Assembly (NCBI GenBank): GCA_036872755.1 | Contig: JAVHNS010000007.1 | Location: 1,798,001 to 1,862,000, forward strand | Length of the DNA stretch: 64,000 nucleotides | From: Orbilia blumenaviensis | Taxonomy: Eukaryota; Ascomycota; Orbiliomycetes; Orbiliales; Orbiliaceae | Direction: 5' to 3' | Part shown: piece after piece, positions 1-12,120 of the stretch | How the letters are laid out: each line of letters begins with the position of its first letter | Numbering within the stretch: the first letter of the stretch is position 1 | Program-made: the position numbers and the translations under genes | The notes under the pieces: model-generated | Database searches by the model: none | What the model saw: the letters and a program-made list of their open reading frames with translations, nothing else | What the model was told of the DNA's origin: nothing

Positions 1-1409
1 GATAGGGTGTAGTTAGCGCTTAGTTCAGCCACTAAATTCTGAAGTCTGTTTTGCAATAGTAGCCCAGCGTCTCCACGCAATGGCGGTACAGGTTGGAGGA
101 AGGCGGGCGATTGTACAATTAATGTTTTGTAATCAGGATTGGTTCTCGGGTCCAGTGTGATCACACCGACCAACATAGCAGCAAGAGTTCTAAATATGCT
201 CTGGTGTGCTGCGTGATCCAATACACTCCGATAAGGCCCAAGCATATTATAATTTTCGAGGTTGAGAAGGTCTAAGTACACCGGCACTTTATTCAAGAAC
301 TCGATATCCAGGATATCAGGCCGCAGGAATTGGCCGTTCGAGAAGGAGAACCGGACGGAATAGCTCGCGTTGTAGTCGTCGCAATAGAATGCCTCTATTT
401 CATCGAGTTCATAGCGTGTACCCGAGGAATCATCTAGATTAACTGTATAATAACCCGGAATGTGCGCTAGCCAGAAAGTCGAGGTTCTATTATCAACGAG
501 ACAATTGTATATAGAGGCGTATGGACTATCCTCCCACCAAAGAGGCGCTGCGCCGGCGAGAGACCAACCAGCGTAGTCGTCATACTTTATTGAAGAGCAC
601 TTCCAAGCAGGCGCCAGAAATGTAATATCGTAGGAGCAGTTATTCCCACACGGTGAAGCGAAAGGCGTGATATCATTAGTTAGGGTTGTAATGGTTCCGA
701 TTCTTCTGGCCGTTGGGCTTGGGTTCGTGTATTCGAGTTTGAGGTCATATTCTGTAAGATCGTTCGCATGCCGTGGAACCCTTGGTCCGACACTTATGTT
801 CAATGAAGGAACGCGACAGGATCCGGAACCTGCCATAAGGGTAGAGCTGACGGTCAGGGTAGTAGGAGCGACAATAGCTATAAGTGAAAGCAGCCATATT
901 GTACAGGCTAAGATAATTGCAAATGGCGCACCGATCCAAGCGTCCTTTGAGAACAGACTTAAGAATCGATTTGTCGAGGTGAATAAGGAGTCGATACCGG
1001 TGACAGTAATTCCTTTAGTGTTGGTACGGAGAGCAAGCCAAAGGACTTGCTCAAAGCAAGTAGACATGGATATAGCAAAACCTGTCTTCACAAGGAATGC
1101 TATCGCAAGGGCATATCTGCTCGTCCATTCGACATTGGCGTAAATCTTACCGTTAAGGTACGCGAAATAAAAATGATTTCCAACAGCACCGCCGACGCTT
1201 ACGATCAGGAGTAATAAAGGTGAAAGGGTTCGAAACCAGTCAATTTTCCAGGAGCTCGCCCGAAGAGGTCCAAATGTTTCAACCTGATTCGGGACCAGAT
1301 AAGACTTGGGAGCGTCCGATGAACTTTGGGCTATCTCAACCTCGGCCGGATTGTCTCTCGATATGCTTGAAATATCTGCGGATGGTAGTCGAGAATTGAT
1401 TGAATCCAT
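1..1409 (-). CDS. Multi-spanning membrane protein, 3' end beyond window edge
   Basis: An uninterrupted reading frame runs from an ATG at 1409 off the left edge, giving about 469 residues with no stop. The N-terminus (residues 1-60) is Ser-rich and soluble. It is followed by three hydrophobic segments at about 57-80 (SPLLLLIVSVGG), 88-110 and 155-180. After these comes a long region rich in Cys, Asn and Tyr (CGNNCSYDITF; several NxS/T sites) that looks like an extracytoplasmic domain; a last membrane segment would be expected beyond the window. The order of Trp-Lys-x-Asp-Trp-Phe before the first helix, a paired helix, then a large outer domain resembles fungal membrane proteins usually labelled 'formylmethionine deformylase-like', a name that does not describe a tested activity. 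Function is unknown. The family placement is inferred from layout only. Confidence 0.75.
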   Translation of the reverse strand, partial: MDSINSRLPSADISSISRDNPAEVEIAQSSSDAPKSYLVPNQVETFGPLRASSWKIDWFRTLSPLLLLIVSVGGAVGNHFYFAYLNGKIYANVEWTSRYALAIAFLVKTGFAISMSTCFEQVLWLALRTNTKGITVTGIDSLFTSTNRFLSLFSKDAWIGAPFAIILACTIWLLSLIAIVAPTTLTVSSTLMAGSGSCRVPSLNISVGPRVPRHANDLTEYDLKLEYTNPSPTARRIGTITTLTNDITPFASPCGNNCSYDITFLAPAWKCSSIKYDDYAGWSLAGAAPLWWEDSPYASIYNCLVDNRTSTFWLAHIPGYYTVNLDDSSGTRYELDEIEAFYCDDYNASYSVRFSFSNGQFLRPDILDIEFLNKVPVYLDLLNLENYNMLGPYRSVLDHAAHQSIFRTLAAMLVGVITLDPRTNPDYKTLIVQSPAFLQPVPPLRGDAGLLLQNRLQNLVAELSANYTL

Positions 1410-2280
1410 TTTTGACCCAATAGCCCGTCCTGAAGTTTGTTGTATCTGGTGTATACAAAGAAGGTGTAATTAATAAAGATTATATCATGAATCTCCCACC
1501 TGATAAGAGATATAATCTAATTTAGCGAAGGACACCTCATGCCATCCCTTAAATAAAGGTATACAAATGCCAAAGCATATGCAAGGCTGCGAATCCTCAG
1601 TTATCAGCGGCATGATGGCCAGCAGATCAGGCTAGCGCCATGACTGTAGCTTTCGGCTGCATTGATGAAGTACTTTGCATTGTGATGCGAGGCTGCAGCT
1701 GGCTACGAGGCTGGGTTGCCACAAGGGTCGGATGATAATTGTTGTGCGTTGAATATGTCGTGGTTCTGCCCGCCAAGACGTTCCCGGTCGAACCCTGTCT
1801 GGGGACCTAGAGAAGCTGCATTTGCGCACGCATCCCTGCACGCCAGGTCAAGCACGAGCTTCATGCCCGACCTGGGCAATAGTTACATAGGACATCTCCG
1901 GGCTAGTTATCTTATGACTGCGCTTGTGATTCTATGATATATTATATTTCGCAAGTCATCGAAACCCAAAATTGGTACAATCAGATCAATCTCCATATTC
2001 GCTCATAGAAGAAAGCTCGAGTGCAAGTGCGAGATGTAAGTATAGTAGAAACCAGCAGACTAATAACGCCCAGTCACCAATCCAGAATCCTGGATACAGA
2101 GACGCCAATGCTTCACAGTAGTAATACAAACACCGTCAGGACTATCAACGCCGCCCCATCCCAAGATGGGATGAGAGTATAGAAATACATAACATCAACA
2201 AATGACAACCCACATATTTAACGCCTGAGACCCGTGCCTCTTCACTCCTTCCATTTGTTTCTTTTTTTCATCTCAGTATA
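1410..2280. other. Intergenic region, no gene seen
   Basis: Reading frames here are short and lack codon or motif signals. The first part is upstream sequence for the membrane protein on the minus strand; the rest lies beyond the 3' end of the zinc-binding protein gene. No tRNA-like or repeat structure was recognised. Confidence 0.5.
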
Positions 2281-2907
2281 CTATCTGAGAGTACACTCAA
2301 GGCACCTACGTTCCATTCCCCATTCCTCACCACCAGTAGAGCATCCACCGCACACCGTTTTCCGGCAACCTTGGCAAGCATAACACTCCCCCTCTTCATC
2401 ATGAGGCAGTGTCTGTAATGTAGCTTCGCAATCGGCACAGGATATTGTGGTTGTGGACACTTGTAGAGAAGGCTGGTTACCTGCGAATGTGACCATTTGT
2501 GATGGGTTTCTTGTAAAGAAGGATGTGATGTTTCGCTGCGCTGGCTGATGCTGCTGGTTGGGGGACGTATATGCTGGTTGGACCGAAGACTGAGCTGCAG
2601 CCTGGGGATTCGAGGATTTTTTTGCTGAAAAGAGTTTCGATAGTGTGTAATCTAAACCCATAAGTTAAGATATCTTCTAGAGGGAGGGAAAGGACTATCA
2701 AAGCATACCATGCACGGCCTTCTCGTCTGGCCTCGAGTCTCTCCATCTTTTCAATGTCCGAGAATTTACTCCAAGTGGAATGTGATGCTGAGTAAGAGCA
2801 TCTGTATCCACCATCATTACGTTGTTTGAAACTGGAGATGACTGTCGTGATGATGTTGAACAAATTGACATAGCATCGTCGTCTGACCTTTTCCGCTTGA
2901 CAACCAT
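2281..2907 (-). CDS. Small zinc-binding protein, two exons (189 aa), unknown function
   Basis: Exons 2907-2709 and 2651-2281, with a 57-nt intron (GTATGC...TTTAG). The join restores the reading VHDYTLSKLFSAKK and a total of 570 nt. Residues about 45-75 contain a motif I associate with a conserved fungal protein (VNSRTLKRWRDSRPDEKAVH), followed by a Gln/Pro-rich linker with an ITSFFTRN segment. The C-terminus holds four Cys pairs (CADC, CYACQGC, VCGGC, RCLEC) that look like a small zinc-binding module. The N-terminus is basic and Ser-rich (MVVKRKRSDDD), suggesting a nuclear protein. The start is divergent from homoisocitrate dehydrogenase. No enzymatic role can be assigned; the metal-binding reading is inference from Cys spacing. 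Confidence 0.75.
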
Positions 2908-3430
2908 ATTGAAGATGATGGTACTGATCGATTGGTATTGAACAAGTGTGAATTGAGGTGCTTATGTGGCAATGACGAGTAGCTGGATGGTGAGGAGGTC
3001 GTGGGCAGAAGGTGGGACGAGAAGAAGAAAGTTTATAAGAATGGAACCTGAAGCCCGAAAGGAGGCACAACAACGCGTAAAGTGGCAGGGCGCGAAAATT
3101 AGATGGCGTGTTGGTGTTTGTACTAGACCAGGTGTTTGTCGTAATTGAATTTCCTCTTCCGGATTAGTAGCACCTCATCGCGTTTGATCATCTCATACGC
3201 CACGTGGGGCTGTACTAGCCACGGCTGCAACATGTGGCTATGCCACAACTCGTTTGTGCTAGTCCTCCAAGGAAGAAATTCCACCCGATATCGGGACACT
3301 CGTCCGACACCATTTCGACATCCGGGTTTAAGGCCACGGACGACTTATCCGAGGTACCTTTCTGTTATATTTCTGCACGACATCCAGGTGTACCAGTATA
3401 CCGTGCCAATTGGTCAGGAATATCGACACA
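2908..3430. promoter_or_regulatory. Divergent intergenic region between zinc-binding protein gene and LYS12
   Basis: This 523-bp gap separates two start codons on opposite strands, so it must hold both promoters. I could not identify individual factor sites with confidence. Confidence 0.5.
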
Positions 3431-4663
<1,233 letters not shown>

Positions 4664-5992
4664 GGCATTGCCCATGTTGAAATTTCAAGATATCTTGCAT
4701 GCCTACTTAATCTGAAATGACAGTTGGCACTACATATGTCGAAACACACGTCAAGTACATGTACATACCAAAATATGCAACAGCAGTTGCGTAACCTGAA
4801 GTAAAACCTAAACTAATCTCGATAATCTGACGATCAAGCCTCGCCGACGCCGCCAATTACGACTCCATCCCAAATCCGTCGTGCTATCACTTGGAAAACT
4901 GATTCTGGTCTAGATCCCCTCGCTTTTTGCCCCTGTGGATCCCAATTTGAACCGAGAACACCATCCCGCCAAAGCTGGGCCGCTAACTTCTGAGCTAATG
5001 GGCACGCATAGGACACCTCTCAAAGGGGAACGATATGCCTAAAATCCGATAGCAAGAACACCAGTTGCTCAGCCAATTGCGGAGCCCAAGCAAGCCAATA
5101 AACCCCGATATCGTACCTGAATCCCAGTGTTGGGCATGTGCAAGCGGAATGGGCGGGTTTCATAGCTGGAATTTCGTAGCTCTGAGCCAGGCTAACTCGA
5201 CTGCGTTGGTGCCGACTCAAACAAGAATCAAGCTTGATTCTTTAAAAGCACAATCAAACAATACTAAGTCGGTTTAAATTGAGGACAATAGAGAGCAATA
5301 ACAGGAAATATGAAGTCGTCAGCTGCGGAACATAAATCCTTTTTTTTCTTCTTCCTTGTTGTTGAAATCGTCAATTTCCCGCCAGCCAGCGGAGACTTGA
5401 CTTTTCTGGCGAGGATTCCGCATTTTTTCACCTTCTTTTCCCTTAACTTCCCTTGCACCCCTGCTGAAATGGGTTTACGAGTTGGGATAGGTATTTGGGG
5501 GAGGTGGTGTTAACATACTAATGGTGCAGAATGCACAAAACCCCGCAACGCTTCTGGCTGCTGAAAGGGGATTTTGGAGCATGCGAGGGCTGTACCTTTT
5601 ACGAACACAGTCCGCTTGCGAGGTCTGGTAATGGGACAACGAATGGCGGGTTCTCAATAGGTATGTTAAGTATGTTGTAACCCCCTCCTCCGTATTATAT
5701 TTTAGACTAATACTAGGTATGTCCCTGTTATCTTTTTTTTAAATTCCTTCTTATCTGTTCCTAATGAAGCCGAAGGAATCCGTATAGTTGTTATATTGTT
5801 TTTTTATTTTTATTTTATTTTTCTTTCCTTAATTTCCTTGGTTCTTATATTTCTTGAGGGCGCTTTCCCATTCATCCTTTCTAGAAATTCTAGAACTTCT
5901 TACAGTAGGATAAGAAGTTTTTTAAAAGAGAAATAGGGAAGTCGTTTGGTATCATTCTGGGAACAGATTGAGGGCAGGTTTTAGCCAACGCA
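4664..5992. other. Intergenic region, 1.3 kb, no gene seen
   Basis: Only short overlapping frames occur here. Around 5310-5690 there are GT...AG pairs with a TACTAAT-like element (5515-5523) that could belong to a small spliced transcript, but no recognisable protein results. 5700-5900 is T-rich with poly-T tracts, consistent with the leader of the F-box gene. Confidence 0.45.
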
Positions 5993-7330
5993 ATGGCCGA
6001 ATTATTGGAAGAAACACCAGTACCAGGTCTACAAAGTACCATGGAGGACGAAATATCTGAAGATGAAGACTTAAGTCTTCATAGGACCCTCGAGGATGAA
6101 ATGGCCGAATTGCAAAATATGCTGGACGAGCCACTAGTTTTCGTCCAGCCCGGTAGCGACATGGGCGAAGGAGTTGTGATGGAGGAAGAGGAAGAGGATG
6201 ATGGGATCATCCTCGTCGGCCAGGAAAAATGGATCTTCGAACACGAACGCCGAATGCTTCAACAGGAGAAAAGAATGCTTGCCCACCGCAAGATGATTCT
6301 GGCCCAGGAACAACGAATGTTCGACCAAGAAGGAAGGATGCTACAACAAGAAAGATGGATCGTCGACCAAAGGAAACGACTCTTCGAGGGCGAAGAAGAT
6401 GTTACTGAGATGGAAGAACGGATTGTGCAAGAAGAACAAAAGATGGAGGAAAGACGCACAGGAATGGATGAGCAAATCGTCAACGTTGAGAGACGGATAT
6501 CACAGCTAGAGAGACAAATGTCGACTCTCAAGGCCGATAGAATCGAGGCCCGGGAGAAGAACAAACTGACGATACTCAACCTACCAGCTGAAGTCCAATC
6601 AGAGGTACTCTCTCACCTACCTTGGCAATATCAGATGTATTGTTTCAAAGTCTTCCCGTCGTGGAAGGAGTCTATTGTTTTGAAGGATACCCGGGCGAAG
6701 AGATATTTTGTCTCAGAGAAAAATTACTGCCCTCGTATGCACAAGATTGGGGCCGGGTTTGGGTGGAGATTTGTTATCGACAGCGGGAAAATTGAGTCGG
6801 TGACATACGACTTCGACTTGTTGAAGCAGATGGCGGGAGACGCCGAGAGTGATACCGGCGAGGAAAGAGAGAAAGAAATTATGGTCGACTTGTTACAAAG
6901 TGCTATCCTCGACGACCCACTCTTCTTACACGAACCGGTGGAACCCGAGAAGGATGTCGTCGAGGTTGACAAGGTCGCATTCAAAGTCGTCCCATGTCAG
7001 AAACAATACGAACGCCTGTTCATGGAGAAAAATGATGACAAGATAGAGAAAGATACACCTGAGGCAGAGGCAGAGGCGAAGAAGGGGGATACTGCAGGAA
7101 ATGAAGATGTTGCAGAATATCCGGGAAAGCATGATAATTTGACTTTCACCTTCACCTTCGCGGAGCACCCCGAGTTAAAGAATATGCAAATCATCGAGTT
7201 CCTAGATTGGGTCGCGAAGTGGATCAGTGGGATCGAAGTTTTGAAAGAATATAAGCGTATTCACATAGAGTTGTTGAAGTATGACTTGTTTGAGATGGGA
7301 TTCTTTTTACTGTTCCATGATCTTAGCTGA
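5993..7330 (+). CDS. F-box protein with long N-terminal heptad coiled coil (445 aa)
   Basis: Single exon. Residues 1-70 are strongly acidic. Residues about 80-180 form an almost perfect 7-residue repeat: successive units such as MLQQEKR, MLAHRKM, ILAQEQR, MFDQEGR, MLQQERW and IVDQRKR keep a hydrophobic pair at positions 1-2 and basic or acidic residues elsewhere, which is a textbook coiled coil. At about 195-240 comes an F-box-like segment (LTILNLPAEVQSEVLSHLPW), followed by a Trp-containing stretch similar to the region after fungal F-boxes. F-box proteins recruit substrates to SCF ubiquitin ligases through Skp1; that role is inferred from the motif. The C-terminal 200 residues match nothing I recognise. 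A BTB gene follows on the same strand. Confidence 0.75.
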   Translation: MAELLEETPVPGLQSTMEDEISEDEDLSLHRTLEDEMAELQNMLDEPLVFVQPGSDMGEGVVMEEEEEDDGIILVGQEKWIFEHERRMLQQEKRMLAHRKMILAQEQRMFDQEGRMLQQERWIVDQRKRLFEGEEDVTEMEERIVQEEQKMEERRTGMDEQIVNVERRISQLERQMSTLKADRIEAREKNKLTILNLPAEVQSEVLSHLPWQYQMYCFKVFPSWKESIVLKDTRAKRYFVSEKNYCPRMHKIGAGFGWRFVIDSGKIESVTYDFDLLKQMAGDAESDTGEEREKEIMVDLLQSAILDDPLFLHEPVEPEKDVVEVDKVAFKVVPCQKQYERLFMEKNDDKIEKDTPEAEAEAKKGDTAGNEDVAEYPGKHDNLTFTFTFAEHPELKNMQIIEFLDWVAKWISGIEVLKEYKRIHIELLKYDLFEMGFFLLFHDLS

Positions 7331-8782
7331 CCGATATTGATGTCGATACCTCCTTGCGCTTTGCTGCTTTCTGCATATTGCATCTGATCTCGGCTCAAAA
7401 ACCTTGCATTTGTTTTTCTGGGACCATTTGGTGGAGTTAAACTTTATGTGTGTATTTCTTTTCTTTCCTTCCTTTCTTCCCCCTCTCCTTTCCTTGAATT
7501 GTTTTCCTTTAGCTCTTCTTTCCATATTCCCCGTTGATATTTCCTTGCAATACCATGATTTTTCCTTTCGCATGCCTTCTGCGGCATTAAACAATACCCA
7601 CGTATATATATATATACTCAATTGATTTTTCTCTCAGTTGATGTGAAAATTTCTTGTGCTATGGTTTGCTTAAGTTAAATGGTTTTGCCATGTCAATGTT
7701 AAGAGGGGCTCACCGAATTCGCGACCTGACAAGCCCAGCTTGTTCCTGAACATTCACGAAAATGTATGTCTCCTCTTCTTTACCAACAGGAAATTGAAAA
7801 ACAATATGCGAATATCTAAGGTAAGTGAAGCCTCGAGCTCAACGATATGAGGCCTCTGAGCCGCTAGTTTTGACTCGATAAAATAGTGGAGGAGTGGATT
7901 AGAAACTCTAGATTAGAGGCTGTAAAGGACGAATTTACAATATTTTTCCACTAGGTATTCGGTTAAATTAAGGCCAGGCAGTTCTGGTGAGGACGTTGGA
8001 TTGTCAAGAGCTTTTGTGTTGCGCGTGTCCGGTGCATTATCGTTAGTTGGCAGTCTCGTAACGTTAGTTAGATGGCGGGTGCGGGACTCGGTGAAGTATA
8101 TATCAAATGGGTACCCAGGCTATTAGTGATTGTGAATTAGAAAAGGGCATGGGTGTGTATACATGTATTGAATGCTACTTTGCATATATAGACGTATGAA
8201 GAGTACATTCCTAAATAAAATTCGGGAAGCTTACCGATATAATAAACCGAATTACTGGCTAATGTCCAACGATTAATTTATTTTTCTGGCTATAGCTCGG
8301 CTTTGGTGCCGCCTCTAGTGCTAGCCCCAAACACCGCGATTTTTAATATGCACAATTGGACAATATCGATAGGACCCCAGGGAGAGATCGATATATATGA
8401 ATATAGCCTATCAAAATCCAACAATATCAACACCTTGGGTATCCCAACGGTTCACCTAGTGGACAACCTACCGCTATACCTGGTTGCAAACGTACATTGG
8501 GTCCGTTAACAAGCACGTTATCTACGTCTACGTCCTTGGGACTGCTAATGCCTTAAGCGTAAATTTCTTCACTGCTATTTGAGAGTGTTATATCTTTCCC
8601 ACAGCCATCACCAATAATCTACACCTTCTAGCTCATGTGAGCTTCTATTCCCAACAGAATCCGTTAACCGACACCAAAACCCCCTTTAGTATTTCATATA
8701 TATACATATCAATAACCCGAAAAGGGGTTTCTGCAAGTATAGTCATACTAGTAGGACTTTCTGGCTTCAAATTTTGATCAAA
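7331..8782. other. Intergenic region, 1.45 kb, no gene seen
   Basis: The region contains a TA microsatellite (about 7602-7616), pyrimidine-rich sequence just downstream of the F-box gene, and an A+T-rich upstream region for the BTB gene with TATATATACATAT at about 8697. The one frame at 8303-8509 lacks an ATG at its start and shows no domain, so it is not called. Confidence 0.45.
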
Positions 8783-10112
8783 ATGGATCTCTTTATGATG
8801 AGTCCGCCTGCAGCCCCCGAGCCCTCAGCCGCCATTGTGAGACAGTTAACTCCGCCGTCTTCTGAAATTATCGACACGCCTAGCACTTCTGATTCAACTT
8901 CGGTTATAAGCTCGGGGTATGCTTCCACTATCGAAGGAGACGGTGAAAGAGTCTACGATTTAGCAATCACAATCCCACAGACCTGGGATGAACTTATCGA
9001 AAAGACTCTCGTCGGCGGTGAAGACTTCGGATACTTGTTCTCTAAAATCCACCACGAACCAAAGCATAACACGGCGACCCAGGACCAACTCGGTGAGCCC
9101 CTCAGCATCAATGGTGACTTGGAGGGTGAGGATGGTGAGGACAAAGAATGGTTGCCAAATAATGACCAGTTCACCTTTGCTAAGTATGAGAACACCCCCA
9201 AACCAGAGTTCAGAATACCTAGGTGTACTAATAAAGAGTCCACCAACAAGGTTGCTTGGAAGCACTCGATTCTCTGATATCGAGCTCTATGTTGGCCCTG
9301 AAAAGAAGCTGGTCCACGGCCATCTTGCCATTCTGGCCGAGAAGTCCGAGTATTTCAATTCCCAAGAATTGATCTTGACACCAGGGCAGCCATTGAAAGT
9401 CGATATGACAACTTTCGACTACGATATCTTTGGTTTTGTTCTCAAGTATATCTACACTGGAGAGATCTCTCATCCTGAGCATCCATCGGCCCTCGTTGAA
9501 CTATATCATCAGAGTCTTTTCCTCAGGATCACAGGAATCACAGATCATGTCCTCGACTATATCTATGAGCTCCTTGAAATCGAGGCTGACGCTCGCACTC
9601 TTACCAGCCACAATTCTCCAACCTTGCAAAACAACGTACCAACGTATGCGTTTTCCATGAATTACATCGTTACCTTGATCCGAGGCCTAAAGTTTCGAGG
9701 AATGGAGACGATGGAAGCTGATAGGAAGATCAAGGCGATCATCGAACTGATTGTTGAATTGGATAACTTCGACAAATGGTTGAAAAAATTGACTTTCATC
9801 TCAATGTTAGATGACCATCCTGAAGTGGCTAGAATCATGTTATGCAAATACAGCAAGGCCAAACTTCTCAAAGTTCGTCAAGAGGTCGAAGTTGGTGAAA
9901 TCTCAGATTACAGTGAGCACATGCAACTTATTCAAAGAGGGCAACTCCCCACCATGATGGATACTTTGGAGCAAAGGCTTTTTGAGCACCAAAGCAGCTT
10001 GAGGAAACTGAACACGGCCCTCGAAAAACTGAGGGTTCATCATTCAGAACTTCATAATGAAACCGAAGTACTTGAACACCTAGTTCAAGGGTTTGCCCGC
10101 GATCTGAATTGA
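8783..10112 (+). CDS. BTB/POZ-domain protein, two exons (420 aa)
   Basis: Exons 8783-9183 and 9251-10112, 1263 nt. The 67-nt intron has a GTATGA donor, a TACTAAT branch element and an AAG acceptor; an AG 12 nt earlier also keeps frame but sits too near the branch. Residues 1-130 are a Ser/Thr/Pro and acidic leader. The BTB fold starts right after the splice (LLGSTRFSDIELYVG, then VHGHLAILAEKSEYF) and continues to FGFVLKYIYTGEI. A helical tail follows, ending in a coiled-coil-like segment of about 60 residues. BTB proteins commonly dimerise and can serve as Cullin-3 adaptors; for this fungal subfamily the partner is unknown. Splicing is well supported because each exon alone ends in an early stop or lacks the BTB start. 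Confidence 0.82.
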
Positions 10113-10571
10113 ATGATGGGGTAGCATAGTTTAATGCATACACCTAAGTTGTTCGAAGAGAGAAGAAATGAAAGGGGAAGGGTTTTTTGTTACTATTATC
10201 CAAGATGGGCGCGGTGGTTTTAACAAGGGTCTGACCAAGGCGGCCAGAAAACTGGATCATATATCAACATAGGACAACAGCCCTTGCTGTATGCATGGAT
10301 TGCGGTACTTTGTATATCGTGATGACGGAGGGCCCTAAATTAGTTCACATCGAACAGCATATAGTAAACTGCAATAAATACAAAGAAAAATGCGTGAAGA
10401 AAGAGGCACACAAAATTTAGAACTTCATAAAATCGTTACTCCTACTTGGTATTCTGCGATAATTCGAAGAAAATCGGGGTTTTCCAAAATTGCATAGAAG
10501 CACTGGGAAAAACAAAAAGATGTTTGACTGGCAATGGTAAGAATATGGCGTGATGTTTTTGAGGTGTCGTG
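10113..10571. other. Convergent 3' intergenic region
   Basis: This 459-bp gap lies between two stop codons facing each other (BTB gene and SET-domain gene). It should contain both 3' UTRs. No ORF or repeat stands out. Confidence 0.5.
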
Positions 10572-12120
10572 CTATATCTCACGTTGAATTTGTGCTGCAA
10601 CTGGGTCGTCTGAAAATTCGTCATCCGAATAAACAATCCGCGAAAGCCTGCTCCTCCTTGTGTTCGTTTTGCTATTGGTATAGCTCCCAGTTATGTCTCC
10701 TCTCTTAGAATTTAACCGACCGGAACGCCTCCCCACGATTATGTCATCGGATACATCGCTCATTGTTTCGTCCCCGCCTTCCGGGTCGCTTTCCACTCTC
10801 AAACGTTGAAGATTTTTCTTTAGCGTCTCACGTTCAATTGCGCCTTCGCGTTCAACTCCCTCGAACTTGAAAAATGATTCCCTAGATCGTTTATTAGGGT
10901 ACTGCTTGGCGGAACGGTTAGATGCGGCGGAGCTTACCCATAGTTAAACAGTAATTCTTGCCCAGGCTCGATATCCTCAAGGGCCCTGAATGCGATCCTA
11001 TGTATGCCATTTACCTGAAGGACCTTCGCCTCACAGTTTGGTTCCGCCTTTGAGTGGTTAAGATAGCGTGTTTTGTTCCCATACTGGGTGCCATCGACCT
11101 CATGCGCTAAAATGAAGTTCAATTGAGTTAACTGCGCCCTTGTAAACCATAATTCCTGAAAGTACTGGTTAGTGAGCGACTGTACGTACTAGCATTAATT
11201 TCGAACATGAAAGAGCTACTGCTATCGTAAACGGCAACTCTTCGGTCAGCTTCTTCCTCTGACACTACCTCTCCCGTGTACTCTCCAACAAATTCTCCTT
11301 TTTTTATAGTCTCCATGGCGAATAAGCCATTTCCTTCGAATGGCATACTAGTCGGCCCCACTTTTGTCATAGGAGGCTCATTCAACTGAAGAGACACGTT
11401 TTGACATGCCGTTCTCCTAATATCCTGTTTTGTAGTAGATTTCGCGACTACAGATGCCACTTTTGAATCTTCGTGTTGACCTTTCCGATGTATAATGTCA
11501 AGCTGCTCGTCTGCTCCACAGCTTAGACAAAGGTCAGGATCGCACTCCCGATTATCCCGGACGCAAGGGCACCGATCTCCAATGCAGGGTTTCCCAGCCC
11601 TACAAGCGCAACCCTTCCATCTTCTTGGGCAATCTGAAGCGCAGCCACAGAACTTTTCACAGTAAATAGCTTCATCGCTACATGAGCAGTCTTTGTTACC
11701 GGGTTCACAGGAGCCTTCGTGGGAGCAAGGAAGAAATGTCAATCGAGCTTTTGCAATATGTGAATCTTTTGTATCCTCGCGTTTCAGGACCCACTTTGTC
11801 GAAGTCTGGGCAGCGCGTCGCCGAGGCGCAGGCATGGAATGTCGAATGCAAAATGGCATCCAGCATACGACGCAGATAGTATCATGATACAGGTTGCCTG
11901 AAGATTGCTGACTGCAATCAGAATCCTCCGGATCCGGTGAAATAATGCTTTGTGTTATTGGGATGAGAGGCTTCGACTTAACAGCTGGCGTTGACGTTCC
12001 TCTCCGTCTTTTGCTTGATATCCGCTTGGAGGCCGAATCACTACTACGGGTGCTTGGTGGACGTCCCCGTTTCCGAGGTATTGAACCGCTAGATCCTGAT
12101 CTATTGGATAATTGAGACAT
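10572..12120 (-). CDS. KMT6: EZH2-type histone H3K27 methyltransferase, C-terminal half architecture (469 aa)
   Basis: Exons 12120-11190, 11106-10938 and 10881-10572, 1410 nt. The introns (83 and 56 nt) were chosen because they rebuild EINATHEVDGTQYGNKTRY and NYGESFFKFEGVERE. Order of parts: an AT-hook-like basic stretch (residues 14-40), a Cys/His cluster (CVVCWMPFCIRH, about 83-94) as seen just ahead of the EZH2 CXC region, the CXC domain (about 132-205) with CEKFC and RECDPDLCLSCG, then the SET domain (about 255-370) with EGNGLFA, EYTGE, NHS and the catalytic-site NYG. These residues are intact. The family methylates H3 lysine 27 as the catalytic subunit of PRC2. The N-terminal WD-binding and SANT portions of EZH2 proteins are not present downstream of this ATG, and an in-frame TAG lies just upstream. 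Confidence 0.85.

Noticed and set aside
667..1143. 158-codon plus-strand frame
   Set aside because: It is antisense to the continuous minus-strand membrane-protein frame, which has clear hydrophobic helices and runs off the window edge.
5310..5690. Possible small spliced gene with GT...TACTAAT...AG signals
   Set aside because: The joined peptides are short and not recognisable, and the same bases give equally long antisense frames.
9184..9290. Apparent frameshift in the BTB gene, where the frame jumps between the two halves
   Set aside because: A 67-nt intron with GTATGA donor, TACTAAT branch and AAG acceptor joins both halves in frame.
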